DNA of 64,000 bases, taken from Formicarius rufipectus (Eukaryota; Chordata; Aves; Passeriformes; Formicariidae). Made by a program: the position numbers and the translations under genes. Positions 22,801 through 34,800 of this stretch are shown one piece after another. Numbering within the stretch: the first letter of the stretch is position 1; every line of letters starts with the position of its first letter. The stretch covers positions 36,503 through 100,502 of the forward strand of contig VXAU01001245.1 in assembly GCA_013399695.1 (NCBI GenBank), in the 5' to 3' direction. The notes below the pieces were generated by a model. The model was not told where the DNA came from and did no database searches. It saw only the letters and a program-made list of their open reading frames with translations.

Positions 22801-25800
22801 TACTTAAAGACTGTCCCTTTCTTTATGCAAGGCTCAGTAAAGGATAGTTTCACACTGAATGAAGCCTTTGACACCAGTAAATTAGTTTGGTTAATGCTGT
22901 CCTTGTATTTTGTGCAGACATGTTTGACCCAGCACTGATTGGTGACAAACCAAAGTGGTATGCTCACCAGCTGCAGCCGATCCACTACCGAGTCTATGAC
23001 AGTAATTCACAGCTGGCTGAAGCACTGAATGTCCCAGCAGAGAAAGAAACAGATTCTGATCCCACTGATGACAGGTTAGTAAGGAACATGGCCCTAGTCC
23101 CATGATAGTTCCTTCAGTTTGCTGGACCTCTCCTCCTATTTATTTGCAGCTTTTTCCTGTAGTCTGCCAGGTTGCTGTTTAATTTCTTCTGTCTGGGCAG
23201 AATACTGACACTGAAATAAATTTTTACACTGCTCTATTATCACAACAAACCTCTTAACCCTTTGCTAGTGTCTTCATTTGAAGTGGTTCTCCATACGTGT
23301 TTTCCTCTTTTCTTTTGCTATTTCTATGCCACTAGACATTTGGCATTTTCTCACATCCTAATGTCTTTTCTTCCATGCTGTTCTTTCTCTGGTTATTTCT
23401 ATTGTAGTACTATGAATACTCCCACCCAACCTACCCTTCTTTCAAATCTCTGTTTCCTGCCCAGAGTTATGCAGAGCTTGTTAGTACTACCCACTACCTG
23501 CAACTTCCTTGTGTGTTTGGTAAAACGAGGGGAAACTTTTTTATTATAGAAGTTTTTGGCCATATTTCCTGGAGTTTTGTGTCTGTTTTTTTTTTTATCC
23601 TTTATTACTTGCTGCTCTGTGAGATCTTTCAGGCATGGACTTGTATATATTTTACATTCTACACAGCACCAGTGCTACTAACAGAGTGGCATTTATGACT
23701 AGTGTAATGTGGATTACTTGTGATTTCCAATTCCCTTGGAGTTGTTCTACATAAACACATACATGTTTTGTGAATTAATACACTCTTCTCTGCACACTTA
23801 TACTTGGCCTCATTAACTTCGCTAAGAGATTTTAAATCCCGTATCTCTTCATGTACCTGAAAATTACATTTTATGCTGTGACCTTTCATGAAGCTAGCTT
23901 GTGAAATTTGTTTGAAGATACTATAACATGAAAACAGTACCGATTCACATCTTTAAAATGTCTGGCCCTGCTGTTGCTTTTGTGCTGCCACTCATCTCTC
24001 TGTTATGACAGTGGCAGTGACAGTGTTGACTATGACGACTCAAGTTCCTCCTACTCCTCCCTTGGTGACTTTGTCAGTGAGATGATGAAATGTGACATTA
24101 ATGGTGATACCCCAAGTAAGTAACTTTGAGCTTTACTTCACGAGGTCCACGTGGCTTCCCTTTCCCCATTCAGCTGCACTTTGGGAAACATGCCTCCCCT
24201 GGGTCCCTGAATCAGAACAAAGTATTGTTCCATTGTAGTCTTGCTCTGAGGTAAAAGTGTATTCTATACCCCTTCAATATCTAAGGGTAGGCTGAAAAAG
24301 GACATTTCTTCTGCTTATAAATAACTCGGTGGGACAAAGCGCTGAGAAACTTGCTTTAATTTTGAAGTTAACTTCTGCTTTGAGCAGAGAGTTGGAGTAG
24401 ATTACTTTCAAAAACCCTTTACAATCTAAGTTTTTGGACAAGTTTATTCTGCTGAGCAGTCTTCATCTGCTAGTGATCTTAAAATGCTGAGGAAGGCAGG
24501 GTTGTTTAATGAAACATAATGTGTTTTCAGATGTTGACCCCCTGACTCATGCAGCCCTTGGTGATGCTAGTGAAGTGGAATTTGATGATTTTCAAGAATA
24601 TTCAGGGGATATGGATGAGCAGACCATGGACAGTGAGAACTCCCAAGAGAACAACCAGCCTCGTTCAAGTTCCAGTACTACAGCCAGTAGCAGCCCCAGC
24701 ACTGTCATCCATGGAGTGAATCATGTGTGTACTGAGTTCAACCTCAAGATCAACGTATTAGGAAATAAAGAATGGGAGAATGCACGTGTTTCTTTCTGAG
24801 AAGGGCAAAAGCTAATAGGACTGTGAAATCATGCACAGATTAAATTGCATGCTCTCCCTGGACTTTCTGAGCAAGGTGGAGTTTGCTGGTACCCTCTTAT
24901 GCTGGGATAGACCACTCCTGTACAAAAAGTTCCAATGCATTAAAAAATGCAGCACTAGCAGAGAGAAATGATCCAGTTTGTAACTGCAGGAATTCATTTT
25001 ACAGAGTCTGGAAAGACCTGGTGTGTTTAGAGGAACAGGGAGTGGGTTGGGGAACCTTAGGAATCTGTGGTCATTTAAGAAGAATGGGAATTGCTTGCAT
25101 AACTACAAAAAATGGTAATGGAAAGCTATTATCTTAACACATACTATTAAGATCTGTTTTACAGGAGAGTAAGTTCATAGAACAGTGCACAAATACTGCA
25201 GTGTGTATGAAGTCCTAGTTTAGAGGCACAGATAGTGGGGATGGGATGGAATGGGGGCCCTGTAGCAATCGTCAGGGACTGTGCAGACTTCCCAGTTTGA
25301 AATAATTGTTCTTGTCCTGCCCTTCAGTTGTATGTAACGCAAATTAGCGAACAGATCAATGATTTGACTGGTCCACAGGAGGCAACAGACTCAGCAGAAA
25401 TAGAAGAGAAATTGGTTGCTGGATTTTCAAACCATCTCCCTTCCTTGCCACTGCAACCAAGCTTTCCCAAGATAAGCTTGGATCGTCGTGAGAGTGACAT
25501 CACAGCTGGCAGCATGAGCTCCTCAGAAGGGGTGGTGAGGAAGCGAGAGTATGACAATCCATACTTCGAACCACAGTATGGTTTTCCTACGGAGGATGAA
25601 GATGATGAGCAGGAAGAGAGCTACACCCCAAGATTTAACCAGAGCCTCAATGGAAACAGGTGAGTCCTCCTTGTCTCCTGCCCTTCTGTGCAGCACTTCT
25701 GGGGTTCCTATCTGCTTTGTGTAGTTTAGCATTCATTCAAATGTCTTTTGCACCTGAAATTTATTGTTGATCACTCTCATCTAATATTGAAATGCTGTCA

Positions 25801-28800
25801 ACTCTTCTGTTTTGATTAGAAGCACTCGCTCATTTCCCTCAGTTCTTTGCTTTTATGTAAGCAGTAGGACCTACAAGAATTACCAGTTCTTTCTAAAACA
25901 TTCTTGTCTATCACCTGATTTCTGAAAAGTATTGAGCAATGGGTTTTTTTTGTGTGTGTGAAGCTTTCTCTTTTTTGGGAAAAGCTACTACAGTGATTGG
26001 TGGAACCCTTTCACCCCCAAATCCACCAATGCCTTTTTGCAGACAGGCTTTCAGCATACCTGAAAGGCAATAAAAGCCTGAAGGCAAAGATGCTTCAGTT
26101 CTCTTGTTTTTGATTTTTCATGTTTTTCTTTACTTTCCCAAAAGTTACAGGTACTTTAGTGAAAACTGATGGGGAATGAGACCAACATCAGTCTCCCACA
26201 ATCATACAACATGTTGATTTGGGATGGGAAGGGGGAATGCTCATAACAGTTGTATTTAATCTCTTTAAAGGTCTCAGAAGTTACTCCGACCAAACAGTTT
26301 AAAACTGGCCAATGATTCTGATGCAGATTCAGATTCCAGGGCCAGCTCCCCAAACTCTACTGTCTCCAACAACAGCAGTGAGGGTTTTGGAGGCATCATG
26401 TCTTTTGCAAGTATGTACAAATGCATTCATTAAGCCAGTTTTATTTATTTTATTAAAGTTTACAGAGAGATGGAATAGTGGGATTGCTAGTCAGGAGAAT
26501 TGCTTGGTTATCAGATTGTTACCCACTCTCCAGAAGTCATATTGGGAGCCAGAGGACCTCGTTATCTTACACTGCTGGCAACTACTTTATGTATTTTTCA
26601 GTAAGAAGAACTTCGGTTATGTGGTTAGCCCTTACAGTTGCATTGCACTTTAGGGCCCAGATGGGAAATTCTTTCAGTTTCATTGAAACAAAGCATCACG
26701 CGATTTCATGAAGTTGATACAAAAATCTTACAGTAGTATGCTATCCTTGCTGCCATATTGTGTATTTAAGTGCCGAGTTCAAGTTCTTGACTGTGCTCAC
26801 CTACTTTCAATTAAATTTTAATAAAAAACCCCACAGGCTTGGAAAATTAATTTAGAATTTCTTAATGAATGACAGAAGACATGGCCAGTTGAATCTTGCA
26901 CTATAGTGGAGAGCAGCTAAAAACTTTGCAGCAGTGAGGAAAATATATTGGATGTTCTGTTAAAATGACTGTTACGAAAATAAGGCTGCAAAAAAAAAGA
27001 GCCAAAGCGAACTGAAATAGTTCGCTGACATTTTAAATTAATAACTTGAAGTGTTAATCAGCTCCTTGATATACATGTTTTCAGACTGTCTACAGGCTTA
27101 ACCAGATGACAGGGGATTATTGTGTTCTTGGGATTTGTCTGTACTGGGAAGAGTGTACATTTTTTCCTAATAAATGAAAAGCTTCTATTTCAAAGCATGG
27201 TTCTATGGCAGATTTACAGTGTTTCACAAGACACAGTGCACAGTCCTCCCTTCAGAGTTACATGTTTTGGAGATCATCTGTCATCCCATTTTCTCATGTG
27301 GCCAGCCATTCCTTTCCCTCCAAAAAGAAGATCCAATTAGAAGATACAACAGCAGTGATATTATCTATTAAGTGCAGGAAGACAGGTGGACATTATGTTA
27401 CATTTAAGACCCAAAGATCCAATAGTGACATGAAAGCTAAGACTTATGTTTTTGTAGAGTTTAGAATAATCTGGTTACAGATTTGGTTGCAGTGTAAAGG
27501 AGGACATGTTATGCTTGTGAGACTGTTGGGTAATAAAGAACAGCTTAATCATTAAGAATCTGCAATAAAATGGTGAATTACAGCAAGTTTGGGTGTGTGC
27601 AGTGAGCATTAGGTATTTAGTTGCTTTCTTCTTCTGTCATAGGCAGCTTGTACAAAAACCACAGCACAAGTTTCAGCCTGTCCAACTTAGCCCTGCCAAC
27701 GAAAGTTGGGAGAGACAAGAATACTCCTTTTCCCAGCCTGAAAGGTAACCATTTTTCCACTTTGTCTTCTACAGCCTTTAGTGCTCTTGTGACTTGGCAT
27801 TCTTAACAGGAATCTTGGGCGTGATCCATTTTGATTTTTTGGGTAGTACCTGTCTTACAGATCAAGACAATAAATTGTCTTGCTATTTCTCAGTCAGTCT
27901 TCTTCCCAGCAGTTGGGCTGTGTTGGGATGGCAGAGTGTCTGGTCTAGCCTGAGTTAACAGATGTATTATGAATGTTGGTTTTGTGTAGTATTTTGTTTT
28001 GTTTTATTTTTAAGTACTTAGTGTGAAGAATGGGAACTAAGAGGTAGATCCTACTTCTGTTCTACCACTATCTTCATGACTAGCATTAGGTAATTTATTA
28101 GAGCAATGATGCTGCTGTTATAAGTGGGGATAATGCCATCCTCCCATGGAGACTGCAGTGTTTGTGAGTTTCAAGAGTGTTTATAGTCTTTTCAGGTCAC
28201 TAAGTAGGAAATCAATTTGTAACTATACTTCAGCTCTCAGAGTGCAGATAGATTCCTAGCACATTGCACAGTCTTTTCACTAGAACATCTCCCGTTTGTC
28301 TGCAGTATCATTAGATAACATGTCTGAGTGGGCAGTAGCTACCATGGGGAGTTGGACAGTCTGGTCATCCTTGTACTGGCTGTAATAACAGAAGGTGATT
28401 GAGCATGTGCTAGTGTCTTAGTGTTGAGACCTCTTCAGATGCTAAACTGGGGAGAGGTTTTATTTTGCCTTTTGAGTTATGCTATCTGATTAGAACTTAC
28501 TGCTTTTGTTTCAATATGTTGATTTTTTTCATTTATTTTTTCCTCCTCATCACTTTTATCGGTAAAGATTACTTTAATCTGGAATTGGGAAGGGATGTGG
28601 ATGAAGGTTGGTATGATGTTTTGCTGACCTTTAACCTTGTAGAAACAAAGACCAAAAGCTGGATTTTATGTTTCTGCTTTGGACTTTGTTTTTGAGACAA
28701 GTAATCATTCCCTATGTGTAAAATGAGGAGTAATTGGACTGGTAGGGTGAAAACACTAGCAGATACTCTGCACAGCTGTTTTTGACAACCTTTTACCAGT

Positions 28801-31800
28801 TGGTTATGTTTTCATGTCCAGTTGTACTGGATAAGAAACATGCTTCATGTCAGGGTTGTTTCCTTGGGTAAGCTTAATGACTGATTCCATGCATTGGAAG
28901 AAAACAGTGATGGGGTTTGTCATTCCATGTTCATGCTTTATGCCTCATCATCTGCACTTTGGTGTTCTTTTCTTGACTATTTTAATTCTATAGGGCCTTT
29001 AATATTACTATACAGATATGAGGATGGGAGTTCCGTGGAGTAGCTCAGTCTGTTTTATGCATGTGCAACTGTGTGTGAGTGTGTGTTCATTTACATGTGC
29101 ATGCTGGCTCACTGGGATTCCCACTGGGCACTTCAGTGGTTTTCAAATGTTTTTGTTTCTGTTGTACAGATATAAAATTGCTGCATTGTTCTTGCTGAGT
29201 GTGTGTTTCTAACTGTAATGGGAAATGATGCTGGGACTCCAACTCATTGCTGCTGTTAGACCACTTTCCATCTTCCTTTTTCAGTTTTATTTCATGCACA
29301 TCCATTGATATTTTTTTCTTTGGTGATGCAGATGTTTTTCATAGTGCCATTCAAACACAATATGTGCAGTAATGTCCTTGAAGATGCAATACATTGGTTC
29401 CACGATGCCAAATTTCAAGTCAAGCACTATCTCTTAAGAAAAGTTATTCTGGCCCTTGTGGTCTTGGGCTTTCAAGCATCCTTCCTGCTCTAGTGTTATC
29501 TGGGTTTTGTTTTGAGGGAGGGCTGGGAAGTAGCTGATAGTTGAATTCTTTTGGTGCTGGCAGCGGGGAGTGTAGAGATTGTAGTACAGTACTAATTGTA
29601 TATTTTGTGTCCCAGTATTTGGGTTAAATACTATAATGGAGATTATTACTGAAGCTGGCCCAGTAAGCAATGAAGGTGGGTTCCCTACAGCATGAGCTGT
29701 GCATGATATAACAATTTCCAGCATTCTCTATGCCTGACTTTGGGCTACTTTTCTCGCTGGGTAACCAGTACCACATGATCTATACTAGTCACCCTCAATG
29801 CATTATGCTTTTACATATAGTGACTAATCTGAAGATGGTTCTTGTTGTGGAACTGCATGCAGAGCAGCCAAACTTTTCCTGCCTTTCACCTCTTGCTCCC
29901 ATTGCCATCTTCTCTTTTCTCTCTGCATTACTCCCATTACTGTTTTCTGCCGATGTGTGATGCTAGAATATGATATACGCTGCTGCTTTTTTGGAGTTTC
30001 CATTTTGTTTGAAGTCTGTTATCTGTAATTTGAATAGGTGTGTTAGCCAACTTTAGCACTGCTTGTTACTGTCCTGGGAACAGAATCTTTTCTTCCTGCC
30101 CCTTTCTCTCATTCTGTTTCCTCTTCTCTTTAGGAAACAGACGAGCCCTCGTGGATCAAAAGTCTTCAGTTATAAAGCACAGCCCAACAGTGAAGAGAGA
30201 ATCTCCATCGCCTCAGGGCCGAACTAGCAATTCTAGGTAATATTTTTTGTTGCTTTTTGAGTGTACAGTGTTGTTAGAATGGCTTCATACTTGGCCAATG
30301 ATTTCTCAGAAGTCTAGCTGTTGAAACCTAAATAGTATTTTAATGTGGCCCTAGACCTGGACATATTATTGTCTGAGAAGATTTGGTATGGATGGTCTTA
30401 AAGTTAATAGTGCACATACTCATTTTTCTGTGCTCTGAAATGAATTCTTCTGTCTGAGATCCAAGTTGGTCTAGATTCCTACTTTAACTCAGTAGTTATT
30501 CTTTGTAATTGAGTGTGTCTGAACAAGGTGATCTAGCCAGCAGGGTTTTAATACAATTCATGTGAAATGATCTTCTCAACCTTGGGAAGGGACTCAGAAT
30601 GGTGCAAGTAAACATTACTTGACCTGTACTTTCTTTTTATGTAGCAGTCATTGGTAGAGTGAAATTTACTTTGAGCTGCCAGGTTTGGAAGACAAATGTT
30701 ATGATCAGGTTCTTTAAAATCGTTGGAGAGATGTTTCTGCCCAAATTAAAGTGCAAACGAGACCATATCCTAAAACCAACAGTATGGATTTTTATTTAAC
30801 AGTAAATGTGAGGTAGAGAGAGATAGGAAGAAATAGGGAAAAGAGAGATATGGTGAGAGAGAGAGACTGTGACCGAAAGAGAGCTTAAGCAGGAAAAAAC
30901 TATCACCACTCCATGGATTCCTGTTAAATCTCTTCTTGTGGTCTTCTTGGTCATGGGAGTGCTGGTCTTGTTGAAGTGGTGGCTGCAGTCTGGATCCATT
31001 GAGGGAAGCCCAGAGGGTAATGAGGGAAAAAGCTTGTGGTGGTGAAGGAGGTTCTGTGTGGTGAATAAAGAAGTTAGTGTTACCCAGGGTGATAAGGAAA
31101 GTCCCATGTGTTGAGTGAAGTCTGCACCCAATAAAGGGCTTAGGCCAGGTGGGAATGCCACTGGTACCTTCTCTGGGATGGGGAGTTTTACAAGGGATGA
31201 GGTAGTACTGAATCACCAGACATTTCAGGAGTCTTTGACATCGTTTAGGGTGTCACAGCTGCCTGTTATATCTGCACAGGTGAGTCAATTATGGCCCATC
31301 AGCAGATATGAATATCTTCAGGCTATGTATGAATTGTACTGGTGCTTTCCCAGGAGGGGAGTTACTACATCTGAGTCATTTGTGTAAGGACAAAGAAGCA
31401 CTACCCCACCTCGCAGGATTTGCCTCTGTCCTGGTCTTGTTCAATACTGAGCTTGTAGCCTGAGGTATTGGATATTAGGTGTTTACTTTACGCATCATCA
31501 GTTTGCACATTGATTGAGCCATTAGAATTCCAGTCTCACTCTTCTGGATGCATTCTTCTCCTGGGATAATGGGACAAAATCTTTATCTTATCTCAAGTTC
31601 CTGTCACAGTCCAATTTAGTCAGCATATTAGTGGAGTGGACAAAAGCCCTTCAGTAATTTTAACACCGTTTAAGCCATAAAACATTTCAGTGGTATTTGT
31701 GTGTGTGTCCTGGCCATAACTCTCTTCCCATTCAAGCCAAAGTAAGCAGGGGGCTAACTTTTGCTTGCTTTCTCTTAAATCCCTCAGTGAGAACCAACAG

Positions 31801-34800
31801 TTCCTGAAGGAGGTGGTACACAATGTTCTTGATGGGCAGGGTGTTGGCTGGCTGAATATGAAGAGAGTCCGACGTCTGCTGGAGAGTGAGCAGCTCCGTG
31901 TCTTTGTACTAAGCAAGCTGAATCGCACCATCCAGTCGGAGGAAGATGCTCGACAGGATATCATACAGGATGTGGTCAGTGGATCCTCACACCTAAGTGC
32001 CTACTGAGGCCCAATTTCTAGGAAGTTTTTGTTAATTACCTTCTAAATGCTGATATTTCAGCAGCTTTGTAATTAATGTTATTGAATTACTCTCTCACTT
32101 CTGAAATAGCAACACTAATGGGATTTTTCCTTGCAGGAGATCAGCCGCAAGGTTTATAAAGGCATGCTGGACTTGCTGAAGTGCACCGTGTTAAGTTTGG
32201 AGCATTCATATGCAAATGCTGGCCTGGGAGGCATGGCCAGTGTTTTTGGCCTGCTAGAGATAGCACATTCTCACTACTATAATAAAGGTAAGAAGAGTGT
32301 TTATGAGAATACAGTGTTTATGAACCAAACAAGATCTTTATTGTGAACGTAGTTGTGTCCTGCCTTCTGATGTTGCAGAGGGTTTACAACACTTTCAAAA
32401 TTATGAAAACTGTACGATTGTTACTGAAGCCTTCCAGTTAGAAAGCTGTTTCTTGTTTTTTACACACATGTACCTGGACCAAAACAAAATAATGGCCATA
32501 CTCATACTTGATTGAAAAATGGAAATTCTGCAGTGAGATGCAAAGCCTGGAACTTTTACAGCTGAAGTGGAAATTCTGAGAGTGGAGACCTTCAGCTAAA
32601 CCTGTCACAACAGTCTTGGAGAGTTGTTGCAGGCAACCTGAATATGGAGGCAAATATTTTTGAGATACTTGTGCAAGACATATCTCACCAACCATCTTGC
32701 ATTACACAATTATTCTTATACAACCAACTACTCTTGAAGAGGAAAGTCTGAATATATCTTTTTATTGTCCAGCTTTTTCTTAAGAATCTGATTCTTGATG
32801 CAAAATAAGAAAATACAGGTATAAGGAAAAAAGAAAAATAATGACAAAAACCTACATATCTTCTTAATGTCTGACTTGGCCATAATCTCAAATGATGAAA
32901 AGTTATTTATTTCATTGTAGCAGAGGAGTAACAACTACTAGATCTTTTATAGCTAGGGTTCTGAGTGTATTGCATCAGATGCTTTTTTATGAGTTAGCTT
33001 AGATATGCCCTGTGGCTTACAGGTGTTGATTTCCAGTCATTTTTGGAATGCCAAGGAAGGTAATGATGGCTGTGCTAGTGGAACAGTCCTGAACATGGGG
33101 AATGAACTGATCTGGTTAATTGGAAGCTTTTCAGTCTGACACTGATTCAAAGCAAAATTAGAATGGCTAATTTAAAGCTCAGTGGCTTTAGAGTGAAGAT
33201 CAGATAGCATAATTTGATGGTAAGTAGAGTTTACCCAGTAAATTAATTGTGGTTACAATAGACAAAATTTGATGCAAACTTTTAAACCCTTGATACGTAC
33301 CTGAAGGGCTTTTGTCATTATTGCATAACAATTTATAGTGAAATTTTAGCTGTCTGGTGTGTTTTACTTGTTTTCAATTAGTTGATCTAGTTATTTCTAG
33401 AAAGGTTTTATAGAGATTATAGAGAGGATGCTTATACTAATGTTATTTAACATCTAGTAATAAACTAGTAATCCTAAAATTGTTTGGTTTGTGTATCAGA
33501 CATATGGTTTGAACAGAATATGATGGATATAGCTTATTTGTTTCAGGAAGATGAATTTTAATAAAGCATGATTGTGATTAATTTATTTTAATATGGTCAA
33601 ACTAAGGACTTGTGTTTAGGAGCAAGGACAGTTGGCAGCAATAGCAGGATTGGGAACTACATCCTAGGAGGTAGCCTCTCTGAAAATGGCACCTGTGTGT
33701 GAACTCCCACTGCTTACTGTATCTGTAAAAACTGTGGAGGGAGGCATTGTGTAAATCTGAGAATATACATTTGGAATACAACTATTGTACAGTATCTTGA
33801 TATGTCACTAACAAGACCCACAGTTGAGCTACTGCATTTAGTTTTGATCATCACATCTTGAGAAATTCAGGAGATTTCCAGAAAGACTTGTGAAGAATTG
33901 TGAAAACACTTCTGCTCTGAAGGATGGTGGTGTTCAGTCTGTTGAATTGTAGGTGTTGACTGCTTTCAGTTATTGTCTAAATGGAAAGATCTTGCTGATA
34001 GCAGAATCTTTAATGTACTGAACAAAGGTATCACAAGGTCTAGTGATATGACAGATTTAGATATTAGGATATGAAGTTTTACCAGTTAGACTCGCCAGCA
34101 ATTGAAACAGTTTATGCAGGATTGCGGGAGACTATGGATAACTTGATATTAATTATTATATTCTGAAGGTGTTGCTGTAATTCAGATGTGAACTTTGATA
34201 CAGAGAAATAATCCAAACTGCCTTTGGGGACATATATTTATAGGAAGTCTCAGAGAATGATGGAACACCTGTAGATGATAGGTTGGTTTTTTTTTTTTCT
34301 TCTAACTGAAGTTTCATTTAGTGTTACCCATGAAAATTATTGTATTTGTCACCTTTGCACTGTGAGAGGAGCTTACTTATATTCTGTAAATTTAGGTAGA
34401 GTTGTTTAATTTTTCACAGCTTGGCAGAGGAGATGGTACAGTTACTGTGTCAGAGAATGTTCCTAGGTTTCAAATATACAGGAGTGAGATATTTGAGTAC
34501 CCCTAAAACAGTATTCTGGCTTTCTTCTCTGCTGTTTCCACCAGTGGGTCAGACTGTCAGCAAGCCATATTGACCTATGGGAACAGCTGTTTCTGTGCCA
34601 GACAATGATTTAGGTGAGACCATCTGTCTCATCTTTCTTTTCCCACTCTCATTTCCGGTTTCCTTTTGTTTTTGTCTATTAATTAATTAATTTATTTATT
34701 TTCAACCTATTCTTTTTCTTTAAAGAACCAGAAAAGAGAAAACGAAGTCCGACAGATGGTTCTGTCACTCCAGTTGGCAAAGATCCTGGATCATCCCCAA

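Larger units (their letters stand above)
32288..34725 (+). other. MADD intron 18
   Basis: A 2.4 kb intron holding an old CR1-like fragment (about 33615-34265) and an ATTA/TTTA simple-repeat stretch (34676-34702) close to the acceptor. No exon is seen. Confidence 0.8.

Noticed and set aside
30770..31216. 148-codon minus-strand ORF
   Set aside because: Pro/Ser/His/Leu-biased translation of a low-complexity, probably repeat-derived block, with no recognised domain.
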